64,000 nt of DNA from Zygnema cylindricum. Taxonomy: Eukaryota; Streptophyta; Zygnematophyceae; Zygnematales; Zygnemataceae. Each line of letters begins with the position of its first letter. Positions within the stretch are counted from its first letter, which is position 1. Made by a program: the position numbers and the translations under genes. Location of the stretch: the NCBI GenBank assembly GCA_037447655.1, contig JBBHKE010000516.1:303887-367886 (forward strand), in the 5' to 3' direction. The notes beneath the pieces are model-generated. The model made no database searches, was not told where the DNA came from, and saw nothing but the letters and a program-made list of their open reading frames with translations. Shown here piece by piece: positions 32,705 through 57,119 of the stretch.

Positions 32705-35700
32705 TTAACCTTTCAAACTTATATCGATAATTTTATCTCCTCCTCCTCCTCCCCCTCCTCCTCCTCCTCCTCCTCCTCCCTCTCCTCCTTTCCCTTCTCT
32801 CTCTCCTTCCCCTCCTCCCATCCCATTTAAACCCGGAATCTTCCTCGCTGCCTGTAAAGCGATCTCTGAACCCTCCGCGATCGGATTTTTTTTCCGTTTT
32901 CGCTGAAAAATCGATCCGAAAGTCTTTCCGACGGCATCAAAAGGACGAACGAATGTTTGCTGCATGTTGTACGCCATGGCCCACGTTCCAAATCTCCAAA
33001 CGAACGAAAATACGAGCATGAAGGCGAGAACGCTGTGGGTGCTGTTGTTCTGATGCTGAGAAAATAGAAAGAGTGGAGGGAAGAAAAAGGAAGAGGAGGC
33101 GGGGGGAGAGGGAGAGGGAGAGGGAGAAGGGAAAGGGAAAAAATGAGGATAAGAATACATGGAGGGGAGAGAGACAGGGGAGGAGAGAGACAAAGGAGGA
33201 GAGAGACAGGGGAGGAGAATACGAGCATAAGAGCAAAAACGCTGTGTGTTTTGTTATTCTGATGCTGTGAAACCATAAAAAGAGCAGGGAATGAAAAGAA
33301 AAAAGAGGGAGAAGGAGGAAGGAGGAGAAGGAGGGAGAAGGCGGGAGAAGGAGAAGGAGGAGGAGGAGGAGGAGGAGGAGGAGAAGGAGACGGAGAAGGA
33401 GGAGGAGGAGGAGTTGGAGGAGGAGGAGGAGAAGGAGGCGGAGGAGGAGAAGGGAGGAGGATAGTGGAGACACAGGTGGAGGGAGAAGGGTGGATAGATG
33501 GATATAGATATAGATATAGATAGATATAGATATAGATATAGATAGATATAGATATAGATAGATAGATATAGGAGATTTTTGGGATTTGCTATATAAAATG
33601 GAATTTATCCACAGTAAATTATGATTAAAAAGATAAAAAAAATTATCTGAAAAGAGTTGGGATAACACAAACAAGTGACAAAATGTTCAAATTTTGGATT
33701 TCCCGAACACGAAAAAAAACCGACAGAAAGACAAAAAGGAGAATTTATGAACCCCCAAAATCCGTACAGCGACCTAAAAAAGTACATTCAATTTTTGTAC
33801 TTTTTATAGCAAACCCAAAATAAAAATATTGAAAAACTTTGAGCCGATAAGTTATCTCTGGATATTTTAATTACTAGTGATGAGTTATTACAACCAAAAT
33901 AATTTAAAACTCTAAACTTATTATGAATGTCAATAAAAAAGAACTAAACGGGGAAGAGAAAAAATAGCAATACTTAAAAAACGACATTCAAAATTTGCCA
34001 TTTGATAATAACATTTGTCATTTTATGATAAGATTTTAATACACCGAGGGCGAGAAAAATAATAATAAAATTTCAGATAATCATAAACAGGTTTGAGGTA
34101 ATACATACTTTTTTATACCAAAAAAAGATTTTCAGAGATTCTTATGAATTTTGACAGCTGAGAAAAATGTCAAGAAAAACTAAATGTCAACTGTATGTGA
34201 AACCTGATAAATTTTTAGAATCCACTTTCCCTTGGAAATGGTAGTTTTCTTTCCTTTACTCAAGTTTTTAAAATCTTATGAACAAAATATATGCATTCAC
34301 AAAAGCAGAAAAAACAAGAAAAACAAGAAAAGAAGAAAAACAAGCAAAAAAAAAACCTACAGAAAACAAAAGAGTCAAAATCAAAAAAGAAAAAAGAGCT
34401 TATAATCATAGATAACTCTTCTACTAACAATTATATGCCATGTAGCAAGCATATAATATAATAATATATAATATATATAAAGTATACTATATAATATATA
34501 ACATAATATTATATTAAGTATATATTATGTTTTTTTAACCTGAATCCGGATCATCGCTCGCCTCAAACTTTTCGTCTCGAATCCTTTTTTTTTCGCAACT
34601 TCGACAATTTCCTTTATTTTTTCTTCACTTTCTTCAACCTCCGAATCCTCTCCCTCTTCTCCCTCCCACTCTACCGCCTCCGCCTCTCTCTCTCTCCCTC
34701 CCTCCCCTTCCTCCCTCTCACCTTCCTTCTTCACTCCACTCTCTCCAATCCCTCCTTCCACGCTCTCCCCTTCATTCTCTTCCCTCCCCTTCCCTCTCCT
34801 TCCTCCCTCGTTCCCACCTTTCTCTCCGCCACTCTCTCCTCCCTCCCCCCCTTCCTCTCCTTTCCCTCCCCCCTCCCCTCTTCCCCCTCTCTCTCCTCTC
34901 TCCCCCCCCCCCTCTCCTCTCTCCCCACTTCCCTCTCCCTTCTCCCCAACTCCCTCTCCCCTCTCCCCTCCTCCCTCTCCCCTCTCCCCTCCCTCTCCTC
35001 TCTCCCCTCCTCCCTCTCCTCTCCCTCTATTTGCTAGTAAATTTCCCAAATTCTCCATATTTTTCGCCATTTTTTCCGCCGATTTTCGCGCGGTCTCTCC
35101 TGATTGGACGATGGATTCCAAAATTTTTGCGAAATCTTTCGGCAAATCTAGATTCTCGACAGCTGGCAGATATTTTTTGTCGTTTTCGAATCCGTTTTCT
35201 CCTCCTCCTCCCACGTCGTCCCAAACTTCCGCAATTTCGCGATTCCTCGCATCCTTTTTTGTCTTTTTCTCGGTTCCAGATTCGTTTTGTCGTTTTCCTG
35301 AAGAAATGTCAGTGTCATTAGGAACAATACGGAGCTGTACAAAAAAAAAAAAAAAAAAAAAAAAAAAAACAGAGCGGGCGAATTAAAAATTGTGAACAAG
35401 AAAAAAAAAATGGGGCTTAAAAAGTTAAAAATTAATAAAAAATAGGAGTTAGAGGGGAAGAAAATGGACAGCAACTGTTTCTAAGTAGAGCAAGGAGGGA
35501 GGGAGGGAGGGAGGGGAGGGAGGGAGGGAGGGAGGGCGGGAGGGAGGGAGGGAGAGGAGGGGGGGCGGGAGGGCGGGAGGGCGGGAGGGAGGGAGGGAGG
35601 GCGGGAGGGCGGGAGGGAGAGAGAGGGAGAGGGAGAGGCGTGTTCATCCCCTCTCTTTTCTCCCCTCCCCTCCCCCCCCCTCCCAAACCCTCCCTTTTCA

Positions 35701-37420
35701 ACCTTCTCCTTCCTCTCTCTCCTTCTCACCTCCATGTTCCTCCTTGTCTCCTCATTCTTCCACATTGCTACTCTCTACTCCTCATCCCTTCTCTTTAACT
35801 CTTCATTTTCCCTCTCTCCCCCTCCCCCTTCCCCCTCATTTTCTTCCCCAACTTCGTTTCCTTCAATTTCCTTTTCCTCTCCCTTCCTCATTTCTTCCCT
35901 TCCTGTCCTACTTTCCCTCCCTTCTTTTCCTTCGGTCACTTGCCTCCCTCTTTTCCCTTCCTTTCCCTCCCTTTCCTTCCATCCCCGCCTTCCCTCCTTT
36001 TCCTTCCTTCCCTCCCTCCCCTTCTTTCCCTCCCTCCCCTTCCTTCCTTCCCTCCCCTCCCCTTCCTTCCCTCCCCTTCCTTCCCTCCCTCCCCTTCCTT
36101 CCCTCCCTCCCTTCTCCTCCCTCCCCTTCCTTCCCTCCCTCCCCTTCCTTCCCTCCCTCCCCTCAGTCCATCAGATACAACTCTCCATGCTACCCAAATA
36201 TTTTCCGTTCCTCTCCATTCCTTCTCTCTCTCACTTCTTTCTTTCCTCCCTCTCTCTAAATTTCCCTCGCCCTTCCTCCTCCCTTCCTCTCCCCTCCCTT
36301 CCTCTCCCTTCCTTCCTTCCCCTTCCTTCCCTCCCTCCCCTTCCTTCCCTCCCTCTCCTTCCCTCCCTCCCCTTCCTTCCCTCCCTCTCCTTCCTTCCCT
36401 CCCCTCCCCTTCCTTCCCTCCCTCCCCTTCCTTCCCTCCCTCCCCTTCCTCCCCTCCCTCCCCTTCCCTCCCTCCCTCCCCTTCCTTCCCTCCCTCCCTT
36501 CCTTCCCTCCCTCCCCTTCCTTCTCTCCCTCCCCTTCCTTCCCTCCCTCCCCTAGTCCATCAGATACAACTCTCCATGCTACCCTCAATATTCTCCGTTC
36601 CTCTCCCTTCCTTCCCTCTCCCCTCTCCCTCCCTCTCTCCCTCCCTCCCTCTCCCTCCCCACCCATTACCTCTTCCAACAAACACTGCAGAGCGTCCCTC
36701 TCCTCCTCCGTAACTCCACACGTGTGACAGGAGGAGAGGTTTCCGAGAAGCTTCCCGAGAGCTTCCTCCGCCAGTTTTTTTTTTTTTCCGTACAAAAATT
36801 TTCCATTTCGGTTCCAAAAAATTGACCCAAAACTAAATAAAAGGAAAAAAAAAAAGAAAAAAAAAAAATTACATTTTCGTACCCAAGAGAGGAGGAGAGG
36901 GGGAGGAGAGGGAAAGGGAGGGAGGGAGGGAGGGAGGGAGGGAGGGAGGGAGGGGGGGAGGGATTGAAGGGAGGTAGGGAGGGAGGGAGGGAGGGAGAGG
37001 GAGGGAGGGAGGAAGGGAGGGAGGGATGGAGGGAGGGATGGAGGGGAAGAGAGGGTGGGAAGGTAAGGGAGGGAGTGGGGGAAGAAGGGAGTGAGAGAAA
37101 GAGATGAGGAGGGAGAGGAAATGAAGGAAAAAGAGGGAGGGAGAGAGGGAGAGAGAGGGAGAGTAAATGAAGGAAAAAGAGGGAGGGAGGGAGGATGAGA
37201 GGGGGAGAGAGAGAGAGAGAGTGAGAGTGTGAGGGAGGGGAGGGGAAAAAGTGAAGGAGAGGGGCCGTGGGGGGAGAGTGAGAGAGAGTGAGAGAGAGAG
37301 AGGGAGAGAGAGAGGGAGAGAGAGAGAGGGAGAGAAGAGAGAGAGGGGGGGAGAGGGAAATAGTACTCACCAGTAGGCAAACCTTGGGACAATTTTTTTG
37401 GGAAATAGATTGGCGTAGAA
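32705..37420 (-). CDS. Unrecognised spliced gene, predicted membrane protein with long charged insert
   Basis: Four exons on the minus strand fit together without a stop: 37420-37371, 36832-36670, 35334-34540 and 33055-32705. Splice phases agree at all three junctions (2, 0, 0). The encoded parts in order are FYANLFPKKIVPRFAY; a segment with FGSIFWNRNGKFLYGKK, then LAEEALGKLLGNLSSCHTCG and EEERDALQCLLEE; a 265-codon exon with an ordered start (IAEVWDD, LPKDFAKILESIVQSGETA, AEKMAKNMENLGNLL), about 120 residues of Gly/Glu/Arg repeats and an acidic-to-basic end (EEKIKEIVEVAKKKGFETK); and a last exon with one membrane-like stretch (VLAFMLVFSFVWRF), then AYNMQQTFVRPFDAVGK, a basic patch and a Gly-rich tail. 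The start codon and any exons above 37420 were not found. I recognise no family. The 795-nt exon staying open through low-complexity sequence, and the matched phases, argue for real coding. Confidence 0.62.
33216..33264 (-). repeat. Duplicated 5' edge of the last exon of the unknown gene
   Basis: An acceptor TTTCACAG followed by a near copy of the first 50 bases of the last exon (HQNNKTHSVFALMLVFS against HQNNSTHSVLAFMLVFS). It lies 209 bp upstream in the direction of transcription. Beyond this the frame continues into CT-rich sequence. It could be an alternative, truncated exon. Confidence 0.75.
34676..35035 (-). repeat. Low-complexity GEGGGERGE-type coding repeat
   Basis: A CCTCTCC-rich tract on the plus strand that reads as Gly/Glu/Arg repeats in the frame of the unknown gene. 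Units such as ERGEGGG recur about ten times. Confidence 0.8.
35460..36665. repeat. Purine tract followed by a long pyrimidine tract, intronic
   Basis: 35490-35632 is GGGAGGGA-type and 35650-36655 is CCTTCCCTCCCT-type on the plus strand. Two copies of 'tccatcagatacaactctcc' (36168-36187 and 36555-36574) show a tandem duplication of about 387 bp inside it. Long open frames here are compositional. Confidence 0.92.
36886..37360. repeat. Purine-rich tract, intronic
   Basis: GGGAGGGA and GAGAGA repeats on the plus strand, between exons 37420-37371 and 36832-36670 of the unknown gene. Confidence 0.92.
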
Positions 37421-37712
37421 CTGCGCTCTTTGTTCGTTAGAATTTTGCCTTTTCCGTACAGTAGTTTTCCGTACAGTATATTTCCGTACATTATGCTTTT
37501 CCGTACAGTAGGTTTTTCCAAGATTATAGGTAGATTTTCCTCAGAAAGCAAACCAATCCCGAAACGACTCTTCGGAAATAGAATGGCATTAAAGTGCGCT
37601 TTTTGTTCGTTATAATTTCGGCTTCTTCCGTACAGTATTGTATTTTTCCGTACAGTTTTTTTTTTCCAAGATTACAGGTAGATTCCCCTCAGAAATAAAC
37701 CAATCACGAAAC
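37399..37712. repeat. Tandem duplication of about 173 bp including the first recognised exon
   Basis: The block around exon 37420-37371 is repeated upstream at about 37575-37712: 'ggaaatagaatggc', 'gcgct...ttgttcgtt', 'ccgtacagta', 'ccaagattacaggtag' and 'cgaaacgactctt' recur in order. In the second copy the acceptor GCGCAG has become GCGCAC (37594-37599), so it should not be spliced as an exon. Confidence 0.82.
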
Positions 37713-38224
37713 GACTCTTTTGTGCCACGTGGCAGAAAAAGTACATTTTCTGACATTTCGACATTTCTTCGTGCATGCTTTTTTTTTTAATCCGTACTGC
37801 CACGTGTCAGCAGATCTAAAAAGGTTTGTTTGCGTCAGATGACGTTTCTTGGATTCGGCTTTGTCGCGCTTATTTGACACGTGTAAGATTTTAAAGTGTT
37901 ATTTGAGATTTTGACACGTGTTAAGCTTTCGTTTTACGGAATTTCCGTACATTTCGAGGCTTCGAATGAGAACAGATTTTGTCGGACATCGAGACAAAAT
38001 TTTAATCGGAGGGAAATGTCACGTCACCGTCATTTTGGCCACGTGGATAAACAGCCAAATCATTGCATATTTGCTGACGTCGTCACCTTTTTGTCTTATT
38101 ATGAAACGACAAATGAGATACGATGTCATTGTCCTTCACAGTTTTCGCACTTTCACTTTTATTTCAGAAATGTCAACTATTTTTTTTTATTTTTTTCTTA
38201 TATCTCCTTAGGTTTCTTGAGACA
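37713..38224. other. Intergenic stretch, no gene seen
   Basis: It contains several 'gccacgtgg' and 'gacacgtg' words but no convincing coding sequence. It may hold the promoter of the unknown minus-strand gene. Confidence 0.45.
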
Positions 38225-38446
38225 GGCGATAACCGACAAGTGATAACTGATAAGTGATAACCGACAAGTGATAACTGATAAGTGATAACTGATAAGTGAT
38301 AACTGATAAGTGATAACTGATAAGTGATAACTGATAAGTGATAACTGATAAGTGATAACTGATAAGTGATAACTAATAAGTGATAACCGACAAGTGATAA
38401 CTGATAAGTGATAACTGATAAGTGATAACCTGTAAGCGATAACCGG
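38225..38446. repeat. Minisatellite, 14-bp unit
   Basis: About 16 copies of GATAACTGATAAGT, with variants GATAACCGACAAGT at both ends of the array and near its right third. The same array on the minus strand reads as Tyr/His/Leu repeats and is not a gene. Confidence 0.97.
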
Positions 38447-39238
38447 TTATCTGTCAAAAGATAAGTGAGTTGTAAAATTCACAGAAATGGTTTTAGAAAA
38501 CCAGAAAAAAAGTTCGATTTTCTACAGCCAATGGGGGCTTTTCGAGCTCGTCTTGTTATCGTGCCTCTCTTCAAAATGCCATGCACATGCGACAAAGATT
38601 ATTCGAAAGACGTGATATTGGTCACATGGCTGCAAATAAGTGGCTTGAAACGAAAATGTCTATGTGCCAATATCAATTGTGTACCAGCTTTAAAGCCAAG
38701 CTAGTCGTATTTGATACTTTTAAAATAAACGGAAGACTATTTTTTGCAAAACTCGCCATGAGTAAACCATTTGGGTTACAAAAAGAATTTCAAGAGTAAT
38801 AGTATCTAAAAATTATGGAAAAAACCGAAAATTAACTTGTAAACACTAACCTTTAGGGTTTTTTCACTAATTAGTAGCTTCCCAAGGTTATCCTTTTCGG
38901 GGATCATTTACTCCGTGCACACCCTCTTTAGCTATTACTATCGAACTTCAACACTCAATTTAATGTGATCCAACTCCATACCATGCTTTTGGAATACATT
39001 TCATAATCTTAGCTTATGAATGCATAAAAGACTGTTTCCCATTCAACACTACTGGCGGTTCAAACGATCCATTTTAGTAGTTAACAAAACCTAAGGTTTA
39101 CACTATAAACGCCCATCGAGACGTGTTCACTTCAAGAGAAGTAGCACCATTCAATTCACCATCCGTACTGTGCCGGACACTATCATCCTTTCACTTGTCT
39201 ATGTAAACAAAAACTGGCAAAAAAAGTTGAAAATTTTA
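38447..39238. other. Intergenic stretch, no gene seen
   Basis: Short open frames at 38465-38800 have no motifs. Nothing else is recognisable. Confidence 0.5.
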
Positions 39239-39912
39239 CCACCATCAACGTCATCATCAACGTCATCATCAACATCATCATCAACGTCATCATCAACATC
39301 ATCATCAACATCATTATCAACATCACCATCAACATGATCATCAACATCATCATCAACGTCATCATCAACATCATCATCAACGTCATCATCATCATCATCA
39401 TCAACATCATCATCAACATCATCATCAACATCATCATCAACATCATCATCAACATCATCATCAACATCATCATCAACATCATCATCAACATCATCATCAA
39501 CATCATCATCAACGTCATCATCAACGTCATCATCAACATCATCATCAACGTCATCATCAACATCATCATCAACATCATCATCAACATCATCATCAACATC
39601 ATCATCAACATCATCATCAACATCATCATCATCATCATCATCAACATCATCATCAATCATCATCAACATCATCATCAACATCATCATCAACGTCATCATC
39701 AACATCATCATCAACGTCATCATCATCATCATCATCAACGTCATCATCAACGTCATCATCAACATCATCATCAACATCATCATCAACGTCATCATCAACG
39801 TCATCATCAACATCATCATCAACATCACCATCAACATCATCATCAACATCATCAACATTAACATCATCATCAACATCATCATCGACATCATCGTCAACAT
39901 CATCATCATTTC
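39239..39912. repeat. Minisatellite, 12-bp unit of ATC/AAC triplets
   Basis: About 55 copies of CATCATCAACRT, where the last triplet is either CAT or CGT. Occasional units are lengthened by extra CAT triplets. Because the period is a multiple of three, all six frames are partly open (Met/Leu, Asp/Val, Ile/Asn, His/Gln runs). None is a gene. Confidence 0.97.
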
Positions 39913-41295
39913 CTTAGTCAATTTCCTTCAACCTTTAGTACATCATCTCTCTATTGCGTGAACATGTGAACACTAAACACACAGGAACCCTGTGGTAAAA
40001 AATTCCCGTGAGTAAAATAACTCTGCGAGAATGTAAAAGTAAAAAAAATCCGAGGAAATGGAGCGTCGAAAACTTCAAAAAGTCGAGTTGTTGTTGGAAA
40101 GAGATGAAGAATAGAAGCCACAAAAAGCAAAGAGTAAGGAGGGAAAAGAAAGAAGGATAAGGAGATTTGTCGCCTATTGGCTTAAGTTCTTTTAAGTGGT
40201 AATAACTTAGACAATAGAAAATAACCACAATATTTATTTGTTTCCAAGTCCACACGGATTCTTATATCTCGTTAGGATAGGTGCACAGAACTACACTGTG
40301 AAACACTATTGGTGTTCATAATACTAATTCCCTCTTAGGATTACTAATTCCCTCCCAGATTCTTTTGCAATCTGAACACAAAATATCGATATTTATGCTA
40401 TTTTTTTTTCCCTGAAGGCTATTCTTTTTCACGGTCCCACAATTGGCCACATCATTCAAATCGGAAGTATAATTATTAACACTAACCAATCATATTAATT
40501 ATCGCTCAAGGCTAAAAAGCGTTTCACAAAAAAAAAATGTAACATTATATTATATAATATGAGAAAACGATTGAATACACATTATAAATTTGAATAAATA
40601 CATATAAGAAAACATTGACTCAGAAATGGTAAAATGAATCAATAAATGCAAATTTACTGACAGTAAGCCTTTTCGCAATTTAGGGTTTATTTTACATTTT
40701 TGTTGTGGCAAAAACCTGACCGTTTTTGTCTGTATTTCAGATATAAACAAAGTACAAATAAAATTCATAAAACTGCTTTGACACCATTTTGCCAATCCCA
40801 TATACACCTAAAAAATAATCCTGCAGAAAATAATCTGTAGATATATAACAAAACCTATATGCTAACAAAAAGTTAACATACCATCTTTAGTATAAAGACA
40901 GGATTATAATTCATTTGCACTCGGGTGAAACCTAAAAAGAGACCTCCAAAACAATTGACCTAATTTTCCTTCAAGGACCTTGCTATCTCAACCGAAGCTC
41001 GGGAAAAGTTTATATAATCACACCTTAAGGGAGGGAAGAGGGAGAGAGGGAGAGAAGGAGAAAAGAAGAGAGAGGTTTAGGGAACAAAAAGGGGGAAAGA
41101 AGGGAAGCGAGAGATAAAGAAAGAGAGAGAAGAAAGAGATGGAGGGAAAGGCGAGGAAAAGCGAGAAAGAGTGATGGAGGGAAAGAGAGAAATAAGTGTG
41201 AGAGAAAGAGAGAGAAAAATAGACAAAGAGAGGGTAGAGGAGAAGGACAGGGAGGTCAATTTCTGAACGGTTTCTTTGAGACTATTTTTTCTGAT
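39913..41295. other. Region downstream of the transporter gene, no other gene seen
   Basis: AT-rich, with a GAGA-rich patch at 41030-41250 that probably lies in or near the 3' UTR of the transporter. Confidence 0.5.
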
Positions 41296-54037
<12,742 letters not shown>

Positions 54038-54929
54038 TCATAGATGTCTCATTCGTCCGGATTTTGACATTTTTACGATTTTTTTACGAATTTTTTACGA
54101 TTTTTTTTTGCATGCGCGTGAGACATCAATGCTTCCATTTGAGACGAAAATCCCATTGTACGTCCAAAAGTCCAAAGTACAAATCGTACTTTACTTCAGC
54201 AGCTTTTAACGTGCGGACATTATGGTTGGACACAATCGCACGTCATCCGACTCATAAACGCTGACCGTCACGAATTTGACGGATGACCATCAGACCCGGC
54301 AAAACTCTTAACGGCGACGCTAAATGGGCTAATAGTCAACCGGAAAGAAGCGTCAACACGTTTCGCCGGAAGTCGGGACATTATTATAGCCGGATTCTGT
54401 ACTTTTATGTACCTGATGACGCAGGCTCTTGCGCTCAACCGGAAAACGTCGCCTGCGATAAGTGATTCGAAGTTTAAATGTGAGAAAACTATTGGAAACG
54501 GTATTTGATGTTTTACATACTGTACCCGTATGATATGGTTATAGCGAGTACTAAAGGTGTAAAGTACAAACAAACCACATATAGGCTTTCCAATTGATCT
54601 CACACATCGGCACTGTGGTTCAGACTTCAAAAGTTCAAAGGTATAGACGTACGGAACTGTACTGTACAGTTCACCGAGTATAGCTGTTCGTGTGTCTACC
54701 TACAAAATCAATTGTTCTCCGTGCACACTTCTCGAATTTTAGACGATTACGATGGAAAGACGCGACTCTTTCCCTTCGGTTGGTTGGTGGTCTCAAAGTG
54801 AAAATCGGGCATGCGTGCACAGATAAAGGCTGTTTTTTAAGTTCCAAAAAAAAGTATGGATACATGGGTTTTAAAACAGCGTGAACAGTAAACTTTATAA
54901 TTAATATTTATTAACAACTATCGCCATAT
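54038..54929. other. Upstream region of the transporter gene, no gene seen
   Basis: Probably contains the transporter's promoter and 5' UTR. It includes several 'gtac' words and an inverted motif near 54263-54288 (gaccgtcacgaatttgacgg). No coding signal beyond short frames. Confidence 0.45.
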
Positions 54930-55002
54930 GGGGATGTAGCTCACATGGTAGAGCGCTCGCTTAGCATGCGAGAGGTACGGGGATCGATACCCCGCATCTC
55001 CA
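54930..55002 (+). tRNA. tRNA-Ala (anticodon AGC)
   Basis: Identical in sequence to the tRNA at 16438-16510, including anticodon AGC, G3-U70 and A54 in the T loop. Unlike that copy, its upstream sequence is not the 600-bp repeat; only an AT-rich context is shared. It is followed by TTT only, a weak Pol III stop. Confidence 0.9.
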
Positions 55003-55204
55003 TTTAACCAAATTCCACTCGTTTACCAAGGGTTACGTCATTAGACGTAATGTGGGGTTTTCACTGGACGCCGTACGTTTTCCTACAGTGCCGTACATAG
55101 CTATCTGAAAAGAAATTGTTTTCAGACGAAACATCGTTACTGGGGAAGATCCAATGATGTAGGCGTAATTCTCACTTTTTGAGATCCGCGAAACAATAGC
55201 GCAC

Positions 55205-55260
55205 ATCATCCAGTGGCCCCCAACTCTCCTCGCGAGGAGAGTTGGGGGCCACTGGATGAT
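55205..55260. repeat. 56-bp perfect palindrome
   Basis: Two 28-bp arms with no spacer, centred between 55232 and 55233 (CCTCG|CGAGG). The arms are GC-rich (gtggcccccaactctcc and its complement). The base pairs outside (c and t) no longer match. Confidence 0.99.
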
Positions 55261-55743
55261 TGCCATTCATTACCATTGGTACACGTGAAAAAGAAAAAAT
55301 AATATCTACGTTGATCAAGCGATCACAGGCGTGCACGTCGTACATGCCATGTGTCGCCTCCCACGTTGAATGCAGGTCAGGTTGAAAATATCCTCGCACG
55401 CTCCGTCTGATATCCACCGACATTCAAAGTTTGCCGCGACCTTCAAAGTTTGCCTCGTCCTTTTGCAATTCCGTTTCGAAATTTTGATTTCCATTTTCAA
55501 AATCAAAATCTGGCCGAAAACTTTATGTACAAATCATTAACTACCTCCGGTCGTACAGAATTCGTACAGATATTCGTTTGTAGATTTTTTTAAGATTTTT
55601 AGAATCTGGACTCTAACCTATGTTGCGCCAATCATAATTGAGGAAGGTTTGTTACTGGCCCGACATAATGGAGCGGACTTCCAGTAAACGCTGTCAGTAG
55701 ACTTGTCCGTACATTTACTGGGACCGCCTAATGGAATGTTACC
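55261..55743. other. Spacer between palindrome and tRNA fragment
   Basis: No gene or repeat recognised apart from scattered GTAC words. Confidence 0.45.
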
Positions 55744-55786
55744 CTTAGCATGAGAGAGGTACGGGGATCGATACCCCGCATCTCCA
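55744..55786 (+). pseudogene. 3' half of tRNA-Ala
   Basis: The sequence runs from the anticodon loop (CTTAGCATG, with one base lost in the stem) through the variable and T arms to CATCTCCA, identical to the full-length copies in its last 32 bases, including the A54 variant. A TTTTT run follows. The 5' half is absent. Confidence 0.9.
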
Positions 55787-55847
55787 TTTTTGACTATTTT
55801 AGTGTTTTCCAGTCAGTTCCGACCAACAGGCGAGTGGATCGGTTAAC

Positions 55848-56266
55848 CTGATACGTCCGGTTTTCTTACCCGATACGTCCGGTTTTCTTACCCGATACGT
55901 CCGGTTTTCTTACCCGATACGTCCGGTTTTCTTACCCGATACGTCCGGTTTTCTTACCCGATACGTCCGGTTTCTTGACCCGATACGTCCGGTTTTCTTA
56001 CTCGATACGTCCGGTTTTCTTACCGGTACGATACGTCCGGTTTCTTACCCGATACGCCCGGTTTTCTTACCCGATACGCCCGGTTTTCTTACCCGATACG
56101 CCCGGTTTTCTTACCCGATACGCCCGGTTTTCTTACCCGATACGCCCGGTTTTCTTACCCGATACGCCCGGTTTTCTTACCCGATACGCCCGGTTTTCTT
56201 ACCCGATACGCCCGGTTTTCTTACCCGATACGCCCGGTTTTCTTACCCGATACGCCCGGTTTTCTT
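55848..56266. repeat. Minisatellite, 22-bp unit, about 19 copies, two variant blocks
   Basis: Copies of ACCCGATACGYCCGGTTTTC plus TT. The left part of the array (to about 56040) uses CGTCCGG and the right part uses CGCCCGG almost exclusively. The open frame of 102 codons across it is an artefact of the period. Confidence 0.97.
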
Positions 56267-56575
56267 TCCGGGCTGACATTTAAAGGTCGATGTACACTTC
56301 CTGGAACTTTGGAATTTTGGAACTTTGGAACCCTAAATATCCTTGTGAGGATTCTTGATTGGATAGTTTTCTTTCTTTTAGCTTCTGCCGTTACTAAGAA
56401 GTTAGGAAACCCTAATGCTTGTAACCTAAAAACTGTTTATTGCAAGCTTTTGTCGTATTCCGTAAAGCAAAAAATTAAGGTGATCTTTTTTTAAAGGAAA
56501 AAAAAGCGAAGCAGGGCGGCTTTCGTTAGTTTTTCAGCTGCTGAGGGAGGAGAAACGAGGAGCAAAAAATCGAAC

Positions 56576-57118
<543 letters not shown>

Positions 57119-57119
57119 C

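Noticed and set aside
35734-37551. Long Pro/Ser/Leu open frames, up to 431 codons on the minus strand
   Set aside because: Most of the length is low-complexity intron sequence. Only the short segments corresponding to exons 36832-36670 and 37420-37371 are supported.
39183-39921. Met/Leu, Asp/Val, Ile/Asn and His/Gln open frames of up to 240 codons
   Set aside because: The 12-bp repeat has no stop in most frames, so the open frames carry no information.
55975-56283. 102-codon frame with a 22-residue repeat
   Set aside because: It results from the 22-bp minisatellite period, which reads through all three frames in turn.
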